Below, one piece after another: positions 6,823 to 14,398 of a DNA stretch of 16,692 nucleotides. Source of the stretch: Bacillota bacterium. Its GTDB lineage: Bacteria > Bacillota > Clostridia > Oscillospirales > Ethanoligenentaceae. Position numbers and translations under genes: made by a program. Under the pieces are notes generated by a model. It was not told the DNA's origin. It ran no database searches and saw nothing but the letters and a program-made list of their open reading frames with translations. Where the stretch lies: assembly GCA_023391835.1 (NCBI GenBank), contig JAEWAE010000052.1:1-16692 (forward strand), read 5' to 3'. Every line of letters starts with the position of its first letter. Within the stretch, counting starts at the first letter, position 1.

Positions 6823-8763
6823 TTATTCCAATTCAAACATGCCGGTATAGAGCTGATAATACTTGCCCTTTTGGGCAATGAGCTGCTCGTGGCTGCCGCG
6901 CTCGATGATCTGACCGTGCTCGAGCACCATGATAACGTCGGCATTCTGCACGGTGGAAAGCCGGTGGGCGATGACAAACACCGTGCGGCCTTTCATCAGC
7001 GCGTCCATGCCCTTCTGCACGATGGCCTCGGTGCGAGTGTCGATGGAGGAGGTTGCCTCATCCAGAATCATCACGGGCGGGTCGGCCACCGCCGCCCGGG
7101 CGATGGAAATCAGCTGCCGCTGGCCCTGGGAAAGGCCGCTGCCGTCGCCCTCCAGCACCGTCTGGTAACTCTGGGGCAGCATGCGAATGAATCCGTCGGC
7201 GTTGGCGAGCTTCGCGGCCGCAATGCACTCCTCGTCGGTGGCGTCGAGCTTGCCGTAACGGATGTTATCCATAACCGTGCCGGTGAAAAGATTGACGTCC
7301 TGCAGCACGATGCCCAGGGAACGCCGCAGGTCGGCTTTGCGGATCTTATTGATATTGATGCCGTCGTAGCGGATCTTGCCGTCGGCAATGTCATAAAAGC
7401 GATTGATCAGATTGGTGATGGTGGTCTTGCCGGCGCCGGTGGCGCCCACGAAGGCCACCTTCTGCCCCGGCTCGGCGTAAAGGGTGATGCCATGGAGCAC
7501 GATTTTATCCGGCTCGTAGCCGAAATCCACGTCGTGGATGCGGATATCCCCCTGCAGGCGGGTATAGGTGACGGTGCCGTCGCTGTGGGGGTGTTTCCAT
7601 GCCCAGGTCTCGGTGCGCTCGAGGCACTCCTTCAGCTCGCCGTTTTCCTCTTTGGCATTGACCAGCGTGACGTAGCCGTCGTCCTGTTCGCTGGGCTCAT
7701 CCATGAGCTCGAAAATGCGGGAGGCGCCGGCCAGCGCCATCACCACCATGTTGAACTGCATGGAAATCTGCCCGATCGGGTTGATGAAGCTGCGCGAAAG
7801 GGTGAGGAAGGACACGATGGTGCCGATGGTCAGGGGGTCGACGCCCGTAAGGCGCAGGTTCGGCACCCCCGCGATGCCCAGCACGCCGCCAAGGATGGCC
7901 AGCAGCACATAGAGCATGTACCCCATGTTGCCCACCACCGGCATGGTGATGTTTCCGTATTTGTTGGCCTCGGTGGAAGCGTAGCAGAGCTCGTCGTTTT
8001 TGCGCTCGAATTCCTGCTCGGTCATTTCCTCATGGCAGAAGACCTTGACCACCTTCTGGCCATTGATCATTTCTTCGATATAACCGTTGACGTCGCCCAG
8101 CGACTGCTGCTGTTTGATGAAATAGCCGCCGCTGCGCCCCACGAGGAACCGGATGACCCGCAGCAGCAGGTAAGCGAAGGCCAGCACGAATGCCGTCAGC
8201 CCCACGCTCAGATAGAGCATGGCAAGGAACGCCGCCAGCACCGACACGATGGAAGCAAACATCTGTGGCAGGCTCTGGGAAATGGCCTGGCGCAGGGTAT
8301 CGGTGTCGTTGGTATACCGGCTCATGATGTCGCCGTGGGTGTGGGTGTCAAAGTAGCGGATGGGCAGGGACTGCATATGGGTGAACATCTGGTCGCGGAT
8401 CTTTTTGAGCGTACCCTGCTCGATGATGACCATGACGCGGTTGTAAAACAGTGTGGCCAGCACGCCGGCGAGATAGAGAGCGCCCATGAGCGTCAGGGCC
8501 CGGAACAGCCCCACATAGGAGGGGTGGGCACGGCCGATCAGGGGTGTGATATACCGGTCGATCAGCGTCTGCAGGAAAAGGGCGGAGGCCGCGTTGGCCG
8601 CCGCGCTGATCAGGATGCACACCACGACAAAAATCAGCCGGCCCCGGTAGGCTGCCATGAAGGAAAAGAGCCGCCGGATCGTGCCGGGCTTGAAATGGCG
8701 GATATCCCGGGCATTGCCGCGGGGCGGCGTGCCGTTTTTCGGCACAGAATTATTCAGCGGCAT
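6823..8763 (-). CDS. ABC exporter half-transporter, catalytically intact subunit (BmrD/LmrD-like)
   Basis: 646 aa, one membrane domain plus one nucleotide-binding domain, predicted multidrug or lipid exporter half. The membrane domain is at about 30-350. The ATPase motifs are all canonical: Walker A GATGAGKT (440-447), Q-loop Q488, Walker B with catalytic E569 (VMILDE), and switch H600. The signature is LSQGQ (544-548) rather than LSGGQ. A roughly 45-residue linker at about 360-405 between membrane domain and ATPase makes it longer than its partner, as in BmrD-type subunits. It overlaps the upstream gene by 14 nt. The start ATG 8763 has GAGGAGG upstream. It should pair with the product of 8750-10507 so that its intact ATP site is completed by the partner's VSGGQ. 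Substrate unknown. Confidence 0.93.
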   Translation of the reverse strand: MPLNNSVPKNGTPPRGNARDIRHFKPGTIRRLFSFMAAYRGRLIFVVVCILISAAANAASALFLQTLIDRYITPLIGRAHPSYVGLFRALTLMGALYLAGVLATLFYNRVMVIIEQGTLKKIRDQMFTHMQSLPIRYFDTHTHGDIMSRYTNDTDTLRQAISQSLPQMFASIVSVLAAFLAMLYLSVGLTAFVLAFAYLLLRVIRFLVGRSGGYFIKQQQSLGDVNGYIEEMINGQKVVKVFCHEEMTEQEFERKNDELCYASTEANKYGNITMPVVGNMGYMLYVLLAILGGVLGIAGVPNLRLTGVDPLTIGTIVSFLTLSRSFINPIGQISMQFNMVVMALAGASRIFELMDEPSEQDDGYVTLVNAKEENGELKECLERTETWAWKHPHSDGTVTYTRLQGDIRIHDVDFGYEPDKIVLHGITLYAEPGQKVAFVGATGAGKTTITNLINRFYDIADGKIRYDGININKIRKADLRRSLGIVLQDVNLFTGTVMDNIRYGKLDATDEECIAAAKLANADGFIRMLPQSYQTVLEGDGSGLSQGQRQLISIARAAVADPPVMILDEATSSIDTRTEAIVQKGMDALMKGRTVFVIAHRLSTVQNADVIMVLEHGQIIERGSHEQLIAQKGKYYQLYTGMFELE

Positions 8764-10507
8764 CGGTCACCCCTCCTCGGTTCTGGGACTCATAGACTTC
8801 ACGGTAAATATCACAGCTTTGCAGCAGCTGCTCGTGGGTGCCCACGGCGTTGACTCCCCCGTCGTCGAGCACGATGATCTGGTCGGCATCCTGCACCGAG
8901 GAGACCCGCTGGGCGATGATAATTTTGGTGGTGTGAGGGATACTCTGGCGCAGTGCCTGCCGGATGAGACTGTCGGTCTTGGTATCCACAGCGCTGGTGG
9001 AATCGTCGAGGATCAGAATCTTCGGCTTTTTCAGCAGCGCGCGGGCGATGCACAGACGCTGCTTCTGCCCGCCGGACACATTGGTGCCGCCTTCCTCGAT
9101 AAAGGTGTCGTAACCGTCCGGAAATTCCCGGATGAAATCATCCGCCTGAGCCAGCCGGCAGGCCTCTGCCAGTTCCTCGTCGGTGGCGTGCGCGTTGCCC
9201 CAGCGGAGGTTGTCTTTGATGGTGCCCGTAAAGAGCACATTTTTCTGCAGCACCATGGCCACCTGTTCGCGCAGCGCCTCCAGGTCATACTGGCGCACAT
9301 CCACGCCGCCCACGAGCACCCGGCCGCTCACCACATCATAAAGACGGGGGATCAGCTGCACCAGGCTCGATTTGGACGACCCCGTGCCGCCCAGAATGCC
9401 CACCGTCTGCCCCGACCCAATGCGCAGGTTGATGCCGTCGAGCACCGGCTTGTCGGCCTTGCGGGCGTAGGAAAAGCTCACATGGTCAAAGATGACCGAG
9501 CCGTCCGCCACGGTTTCCACCGGGTCGGCCGGGTTGTCAAGGTCGCTCTTTTCATCCAGCACTTCGACGATGCGTTCGGCCGATGCGCGGGATATCAGCA
9601 TCATCACGAACACCATCGACAGCATCATCAGGCTCATCAGGATCTGCATGGCATAGGTGATAAGGCTGGTCAGCCCGCCGGTGGAAAGCCCGATGACCGG
9701 GTTATTCTGACTGGCGATGATTTCCTTCGCGCCGAACCACGACAGCAGGATCATGCTCGCATAGAGGCAGAACTGCATCAGCGGCATGTTGAAAGCCAGC
9801 CGTTTCTCGGCCCGCACGAAATCGTCGTAAATCGACTGGGAAATGCCCGCAAATTTTTTCTCTTCAAAATCCTCGCGTATGTACGATTTGACGACCCGGA
9901 TGCCGCTGAGATTTTCCTGCACCACATTGTTGAGCCGGTCATAGGTGTGGAACACCCGCACGAAGATCGGGTGCACATGGAACATAATCAGCAGCAGCCC
10001 CGTGAACAGCACCGGGATGGCCCCGACGAAAATAAACGACAGATGCGCGTCGATGCGGAAAGAGAAAATCAGCGCGAAAATAATCATCATCGGCGCCCGC
10101 ACCGCCAGCCGGATGAGCATCTGGTAGGCGTTCTGGACGTTGGTCACGTCGGTGGTCAGCCGCGTGATGATGCTGCCGGTTGAAAACTTGTCGATATTGG
10201 AAAACGAAAATTTCTGCACGTTATAGAATATATCCCGCCGCAGATTGCGGGCAAACCCCGCCGAGGCGACGGCCGCACTGCGGCCGGCCAGGTAGCCCGA
10301 GGCCAGCGAAACGACGGCGGAGCCCACCAGGGCCAGCCCCATAAGCGCCACGAATGACATATTCCGTTTGGTGATGCCATAGTCGATCAGATAGGCCATC
10401 AGCGTGGGAATGACGATTTCCATGATCGACTCGAAAATAACGTACACCGGCGTCAGTAAGGTATCCTTCTTGAATTCTCTCACGCTGGCAAGCAGCTTTT
10501 TGATCAT
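8750..10507 (-). CDS. ABC exporter half-transporter, degenerate-site subunit (BmrC/LmrC-like)
   Basis: 585 aa, the same length as BmrC. The membrane domain is at about 1-320. The nucleotide-binding domain has Walker A GGTGSSKS (373-380, Ser in place of the Gly before Lys), Q421, and signature VSGGQ (477-481). Walker B is LILDD, with D502 at the catalytic Glu position, and Q533 replaces the switch His. These changes are typical of the non-hydrolysing site of heterodimeric exporters. The frame stays open to 10666, but ATG 10507 with AAGGGGA upstream is preferred because the longer version would run into the MarR gene. It starts 23 nt after marR and overlaps the next ABC gene by 14 nt, so all three form one operon. 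Confidence 0.93.
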   Translation of the reverse strand: MIKKLLASVREFKKDTLLTPVYVIFESIMEIVIPTLMAYLIDYGITKRNMSFVALMGLALVGSAVVSLASGYLAGRSAAVASAGFARNLRRDIFYNVQKFSFSNIDKFSTGSIITRLTTDVTNVQNAYQMLIRLAVRAPMMIIFALIFSFRIDAHLSFIFVGAIPVLFTGLLLIMFHVHPIFVRVFHTYDRLNNVVQENLSGIRVVKSYIREDFEEKKFAGISQSIYDDFVRAEKRLAFNMPLMQFCLYASMILLSWFGAKEIIASQNNPVIGLSTGGLTSLITYAMQILMSLMMLSMVFVMMLISRASAERIVEVLDEKSDLDNPADPVETVADGSVIFDHVSFSYARKADKPVLDGINLRIGSGQTVGILGGTGSSKSSLVQLIPRLYDVVSGRVLVGGVDVRQYDLEALREQVAMVLQKNVLFTGTIKDNLRWGNAHATDEELAEACRLAQADDFIREFPDGYDTFIEEGGTNVSGGQKQRLCIARALLKKPKILILDDSTSAVDTKTDSLIRQALRQSIPHTTKIIIAQRVSSVQDADQIIVLDDGGVNAVGTHEQLLQSCDIYREVYESQNRGGVTDAAE

Positions 10508-10530
10508 ACACAGTCCCCTTGCGTTCCCGT

Positions 10531-10968
10531 TCAGTATTGCGTGATATTGTGTTTCATCCGCTGGATATAGGCGGAAAGCGTGCGCTTTTCTTCCTCGGTG
10601 AAACCGTGGAGCAGCGTCTGTTCCATCTGGACGACATCCTGCCGCATCAGGCCCTTCAGCTGCCACGCCTTATCGGTGAGCACGATCTTTTTGAGCCGGG
10701 CGTCCCGCGCGACGGGCTGCCGCTCGATGAGGCCCTTCTGTTCCATGCGGCTGAGCACCCGCGACGCAGTGGAGCGCGTGATGGTGAAATGCCGCTCCAG
10801 ATCTTTCTGATAAATATCCTTGCCGGTATTTTCGGCCAGGTACCCGATGATCCAGCCGTTATTACCGGTGACAGTCTCGATCTCTTTGTGGTGGGTGGCG
10901 AAATCGAAATATCGCCGGATCAGATTATTGAGGGATCGCAGTTCCCGGCCGATCAGCCGTTCGTCCAT
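10531..10968 (-). CDS. MarR family transcriptional repressor
   Basis: 145 aa. Predicted dimeric winged-helix regulator. Recognition elements are visible at about 50-105: QKDLERHFTITRSTASRVLSR as helix-turn-helix, then MEQKGLIERQP and the wing with ARDARLKKIVLT. Helices at both ends would form the dimer interface. The start at ATG 10968 has AGAGGTG 5 nt upstream; the longer open frame to 11046 reads through the promoter. It is the first gene of an operon with the two ABC exporter halves, the usual arrangement for a drug- or ligand-induced pump. Autorepression through the palindrome over its promoter is likely. The inducer is unknown. Confidence 0.93.
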   Translation of the reverse strand: MDERLIGRELRSLNNLIRRYFDFATHHKEIETVTGNNGWIIGYLAENTGKDIYQKDLERHFTITRSTASRVLSRMEQKGLIERQPVARDARLKKIVLTDKAWQLKGLMRQDVVQMEQTLLHGFTEEEKRTLSAYIQRMKHNITQY

Positions 10969-10985
10969 AACACACCTCTTTCCAA

Positions 10986-11025
10986 TTGTTTTATGTCGTA
11001 CAGTTTTATATACAACATTATACAA
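10986..11025. promoter_or_regulatory. Probable MarR operator
   Basis: TTGTTTTATGTCGTA (10986-11000) and TACAACATTATACAA (11011-11025) are inverted copies matching at 12 of 15 positions, with a 10-nt spacer. The right arm covers the -10 box and the left arm lies downstream of the predicted start site, so binding would block transcription. Confidence 0.65.
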
Positions 11026-11046
11026 AAAAGCGACTCGCCTTGTCAA
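11017..11046 (-). promoter_or_regulatory. Promoter of the marR-ABC operon
   Basis: On the minus strand TTGACA (11041-11046) and TATAAT (11017-11022), both perfect, are separated by 18 nt. The predicted start is near 11010, giving a leader of about 40 nt. Confidence 0.85.
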
Positions 11047-11165
11047 CCGTACTTTTGCGAAAAAGAGCCCGGATTTTTTTCGCCGCGGCCCAAAACACCC
11101 CGGCGAGCCGAAACGGCAGACCGGGGCGCGGGGGCAATCGAAAAGACCCCAAAATGCGGTTTTGC

Positions 11166-11204
11166 GGGTGCTTCAAATAAATTCTAATTCGTTTTGCAGC
11201 ACCC
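11166..11204. repeat. Imperfect hairpin just after the MBL gene
   Basis: GGGTGCT (11166-11172) pairs with AGCACCC (11198-11204), plus an inner CAAA/TTTG helix. It begins 2 nt beyond the MBL stop and may protect or end that transcript, though no T-tract follows on the minus strand. With flank TTTTGCGGGTG and inner ATTCGTTTTGC it is clearly similar to the hairpin at 573-612 read on the other strand. Confidence 0.65.
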
Positions 11205-11206
11205 GG

Positions 11207-12037
11207 TCAGATGGTCAGCGTCATGCCGTCATAGGAAACCTGCATGCCGTAACGGGCTGCCACCGGCACCATTTCGTCATAGTCGGCCCGGCCGTTGTGG
11301 GAAAAATGGTTGGTGCAGAAAACCGTGCGCGCATCCGCCATCCCTTCCTCCAGCAGACGGCGGCGCACCTCGTCGGCCGTGCGCACATCCATGTGCCCAT
11401 GCCGGCAGGAGTCGATACCGACGGTGCAATCCAGCGACACGAAGTCGAAGCGGGGCCGGACGGATTCCAGATACGCCCATGTGTCATCCGGGAAATAGCC
11501 GGTGTCATGGGCATAGAGAATGGTGCGGGTGCCGTCGCCGATGCAATAAAACACCGGCTCACACGCCGGGTCGTGGTCGGCTTTGAGAGCCGTGACCGTG
11601 TAGTTTTCCACTTCAAAAGGCACATAAGGCGTCACCTGCACGAAGCGCACGCGCCCGTTCGCTTCCAGGTCGAATTCTTCCATCGCGGCGCGGATGGCGC
11701 GGCCGGCGGGAGCGGGGCCGTAAAAGGTCAGCGGCCCCTCGACGGGCGGGTAGGCGAAGCTGTTGCGCCGCATTTCCAGATCGGGCGCATAAAGATGGTC
11801 GCTGTGATCGTGAGTGATCAGGCAGGAGCGGATGCGGGGCAGATCCATGCCCCCCTGCAGATAATGCAGATAGGTATCCGCCGGGAAATCAATCAGCAGA
11901 CGGCCGTCGATCACCGCCTGTGACCGGGTGCGTATGTTTTTTCCGCCCGCCGCGGCCGCCTTCCGGCACGCTTCGCAGGCACAGAACATGGCCGGCCAAC
12001 CCTCGGCGGCAGCCGTACCCAGATACCGAAACGTCAT
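11207..12037 (-). CDS. Metallo-beta-lactamase fold hydrolase, PhnP-like
   Basis: 276 aa, predicted metal-dependent phosphodiesterase-type hydrolase. The binuclear metal motif THDHSDH is at 75-81 (H76, H78, D80, H81). Further candidate ligands are H155, D178 (HDTG) and H244 (TNHFSH). Near the N-terminus LGTAAAEGWP is followed by C19-x-C21-x2-C24, resembling the structural Cys-rich site of PhnP (cyclic ribose phosphate phosphodiesterase). No phn genes are nearby, so the C-P lyase role is not supported and the substrate is unknown. ATG 12037 is chosen because GGGAGGC lies just upstream; the frame is open 5 codons further. It has its own consensus promoter and a leader of about 170 nt, and seems monocistronic. 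Confidence 0.88.
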   Translation of the reverse strand: MTFRYLGTAAAEGWPAMFCACEACRKAAAAGGKNIRTRSQAVIDGRLLIDFPADTYLHYLQGGMDLPRIRSCLITHDHSDHLYAPDLEMRRNSFAYPPVEGPLTFYGPAPAGRAIRAAMEEFDLEANGRVRFVQVTPYVPFEVENYTVTALKADHDPACEPVFYCIGDGTRTILYAHDTGYFPDDTWAYLESVRPRFDFVSLDCTVGIDSCRHGHMDVRTADEVRRRLLEEGMADARTVFCTNHFSHNGRADYDEMVPVAARYGMQVSYDGMTLTI

Positions 12038-12063
12038 GACACTGCCTCCCAACTGACAAAAGG

Positions 12064-12088
12064 GGGAGCCGCGTCAATCCGGGCTCCC
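12064..12088 (-). terminator. Terminator-like hairpin in the MBL leader
   Basis: On the minus strand GGGAGCC (from 12088) pairs with GGCTCCC (ending 12064), and CCTTTT follows immediately. It lies between the promoter at 12212-12240 and the MBL start at 12037, so it could be an attenuator. The T-tract is short. Confidence 0.5.
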
Positions 12089-12389
12089 TGGTTATTTGTA
12101 TCGACAGCAATCCCATTAAGATCGGAAATAAATGATATTTTGCCCGTCCGCCCTCGGCGGAAAGATGAAGCGCTCCGGAATATGTCCGTCCTTTCTGGAA
12201 ATGCTGTACGCATTATACCAGTCGGGGCGGGCGCTGTCAATGCTTCCCAAGCAACTGGGAAAGTCCCTTGCCATATGGTGCGGCCGCTCGGGCGGGACGG
12301 CAGCCCCTCGGCATGCCCCGAGCGTGTTTCAAGACAAATTTCTGCCCATCTTGTCACGCCCTGCGCCGCTGCCCGCATACCGGGCCGCG
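12089..12389. other. Gene-less stretch with MBL promoter and leader
   Basis: No gene seen in this 301-nt stretch. It holds the minus-strand promoter at 12212-12240, the leader of the MBL transcript, and a GCTCGGG/CCCGAGC inverted repeat with a long loop at 12286-12323. That repeat may lie in the 3' region of the 68-aa gene transcript. I could not match the leader to a known riboswitch or T-box core. Confidence 0.55.
12212..12240 (-). promoter_or_regulatory. Perfect-consensus promoter of the MBL gene
   Basis: On the minus strand TTGACA (12235-12240) and TATAAT (12212-12217) are separated by exactly 17 nt. The predicted start is near 12205. Confidence 0.85.
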
Positions 12390-12596
12390 TCAGCCGCTCC
12401 CTTGATCCGACGAGCCGGCTCCCGAAGCTTCGGAAGCAGCCTCCCGCTGGGCGGCGATGACGGCGAGGTTATCCCCCAACGCGGTGAGAAAATTCGCCAG
12501 CACGTTTATCTCACTCAGCCCCAGCTGCCCCGCCAGCCCCACCGCGATGGTCGCGGCCGCATAGACCAGTTTTTCCCCCGGCACCTCCTGCAGCAC
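12390..12596 (-). CDS. Small conserved-looking protein downstream of the second ABC pair
   Basis: 68 aa. I recall similar short clostridial proteins of unknown function (possibly the DUF6774 type), but the match is from memory only. The core at about 10-50 is helical and hydrophobic (YAAATIAVGLAGQLGLSEIN, then LANFLTALGDNLAVIAAQ). The last 15 residues are Ala/Ser/Gly-rich and probably disordered. It starts at GTG 12596 with GGGAGGGG upstream at good spacing, 62 nt after the ABC gene, so it is likely co-transcribed with the exporter. No membrane span is certain and no catalytic motif is seen. Confidence 0.6.
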   Translation of the reverse strand: MLQEVPGEKLVYAAATIAVGLAGQLGLSEINVLANFLTALGDNLAVIAAQREAASEASGAGSSDQGSG

Positions 12597-12658
12597 GGCG
12601 ATCCCCTCCCAAGGGAAATATATGCCGCCGCGGGGGGCAAAATCCGGGTTTCCCGCCG

Positions 12659-14398
12659 TCAGGTGGGGAGGTTGGCAAACTGGCTGCGGTAAAGCTCCGC
12701 GTAGACTCCCCCCGCCGCGAGCAGTTCCTCGTGCCGGCCACGCTCCACGATGCGGCCCTTATCCATCACGAGGATGCAGTCGGCGTGGCGCACGGTGGAA
12801 AGCCGGTGGGCTATGACAAAGCTGGTGCGGCCGTCGGTCATCCGGTCCAGCGCCTGCTGAATTTTCATTTCGGTATAGGTGTCAATGCTGCTGGTGGCCT
12901 CATCCAGGATAAGCATCGGCGGGCCGGCCAGCATCACCCGGGCGATGGTCAGCAGCTGCTTCTGCCCCAGGGAAAGGGTGCCCCCCTCCCCGCCGACGAC
13001 CGTATCGTACCCCTCGGGCAGTCGGCGGATGAAGCCGTCGGCCCCGGCCGCGCGGGCTGCCCGCACCACCGCCTCCATCGGTGCACCCGGCACGGCGTAG
13101 GCGATGTTGTCGCGCACGCTCCCGTCGCACAGCCAGGTATCCTGCAGCACCATGCCGAAACGCCGGCGCAGGTCATCCCGCCGCATCCGGCGGATATCCA
13201 CCCCGTCCACCAGGATGGCGCCGGCATCCACGTCGTAAAACCGCATCAGCAGATTTACCAGCGTGGTCTTGCCCGCGCCGGTGTGGCCCACGATGGCCAC
13301 CCGGCTGCCCGGTGCGACTTTAAGGTCGAAATGCTCGATCAGGTGGCCGCCCGGCTCATAGGCAAAGCTCACGTCCCGGAACTCCACCTCACCCCGGCAT
13401 TCAGCCGGATGCACCACATCGGGCACATCCGGCGTCTCGGGCGGCAGGTCGATGACCCGGAAGAGCCGCTGGGCCGATGCCGCTGCGGCCTGAATCTGGG
13501 TGGTAATATTGGTGATGTCGTTGAGCGGCTTGGCAAACAGGGCGGAAAAAATGAGGAAGCTCGAAATATCCCCCACGGTGATTTTGCCGTAAATCACCGA
13601 AAGGCAGCCGATGACGCCCACCAGCGCATAGGCGATGTTGTTGACCACCCGCGTGGAGGGGTTGGCCAGTGAGGAAATAAACTGGGAACGCACGCCGGAA
13701 TTGTAAAGTTCCCCGTTCATGGCTCCGAAGCGGGCCTCGGCCTGCGCCTCGCGGTCAAACAGCCGCACGACCGTCCCGCCGTCGATGATTTCCTCGGCGT
13801 AGCCGCTGACCTGCCCCAGCTGCCGCGCCTGTAGGCGGAACAGTCTTTGGGAACGGGTGGCGATATAGCGGGCCACGCCGAAGGCGGCCGGCGCCGTGAC
13901 AATCACCGCCGCCGCCATGCCCCAGTTGATGGCGCACATGCACGCCACCGAGCCCGCCAGCGTGAACACGCCCGAAAGCAGCGCGGTGAAGCCCTGCAGC
14001 ACCCCGTCGGATACGATTTCCGCGTCGTTGACAAACCGGCTGACCGTGTCGCCATGGGGTGTGCCGTCGTAAAACGACAGCGGCAGCACCGAGAGCTTGG
14101 CGAAGAGCATTTCACGCAGCCGCCCCACCATGCGATAGGACATACGGTTGGTGAGCCAGCCCATCAGCCAAAGGAAAAAGCTGCTCAGCACATAAAGCCC
14201 CAGCAGAATGAGCACCAACCGACCCAGCTGGGGGAAAAGCACCTTCCCCGCGCCAGCCATGCGGTCCACCGCCCGGCCGACGGCGACGGGGGCCAGCAGC
14301 GTGCACACGACATTCGCCGCCGCAAACGCCACCGCCGCCGCAAACGGCAGCCGCACATTCCCCATGGCACGGAATAACCGCATCAAAGTCCGTTTCAC
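12659..14398 (-). CDS. ABC exporter half-transporter, catalytically intact subunit (second pair)
   Basis: 579 aa. The membrane domain is at about 15-315. The nucleotide-binding domain has Walker A GHTGAGKT (371-378), Q419, signature LSLGQ (475-479), Walker B MLILDE with catalytic E500, and switch H531. All hydrolytic residues are present. The non-standard LSLGQ signature should face the partner's degenerate ATP site, while its own Walker motifs meet the partner's LSGGQ. It starts at GTG 14398, sharing GTGA with the upstream stop, with GAGGAGG 7 nt before it, so it is translationally coupled. Compared with the paralogue at 6823-8763 it lacks the long linker before the ATPase domain. Substrate unknown; an exporter of drugs, peptides or lipids is the family expectation. 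Confidence 0.93.
   Translation of the reverse strand: MKRTLMRLFRAMGNVRLPFAAAVAFAAANVVCTLLAPVAVGRAVDRMAGAGKVLFPQLGRLVLILLGLYVLSSFFLWLMGWLTNRMSYRMVGRLREMLFAKLSVLPLSFYDGTPHGDTVSRFVNDAEIVSDGVLQGFTALLSGVFTLAGSVACMCAINWGMAAAVIVTAPAAFGVARYIATRSQRLFRLQARQLGQVSGYAEEIIDGGTVVRLFDREAQAEARFGAMNGELYNSGVRSQFISSLANPSTRVVNNIAYALVGVIGCLSVIYGKITVGDISSFLIFSALFAKPLNDITNITTQIQAAAASAQRLFRVIDLPPETPDVPDVVHPAECRGEVEFRDVSFAYEPGGHLIEHFDLKVAPGSRVAIVGHTGAGKTTLVNLLMRFYDVDAGAILVDGVDIRRMRRDDLRRRFGMVLQDTWLCDGSVRDNIAYAVPGAPMEAVVRAARAAGADGFIRRLPEGYDTVVGGEGGTLSLGQKQLLTIARVMLAGPPMLILDEATSSIDTYTEMKIQQALDRMTDGRTSFVIAHRLSTVRHADCILVMDKGRIVERGRHEELLAAGGVYAELYRSQFANLPT

Noticed and set aside
6811..8853. Long plus-strand open frame opposite the ABC exporter subunit
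   Set aside because: Antisense to a clear ABC gene; composition is His/Gln/Asp/Gly-rich with no domain. Similar frames opposite 8750-10507, 12659-14398 and kimA were rejected for the same reason.
12038..12210. T-box or other known riboswitch in the MBL leader
   Set aside because: No T-box sequence (GGGTGGNACCGCG) or other core I recognise, and the downstream gene is not an amino-acid or tRNA-related gene.
12034..12378. Minus-strand 114-codon frame upstream of the MBL gene
   Set aside because: It crosses a consensus promoter and a hairpin, overlaps the MBL start, has no RBS and resembles no protein.
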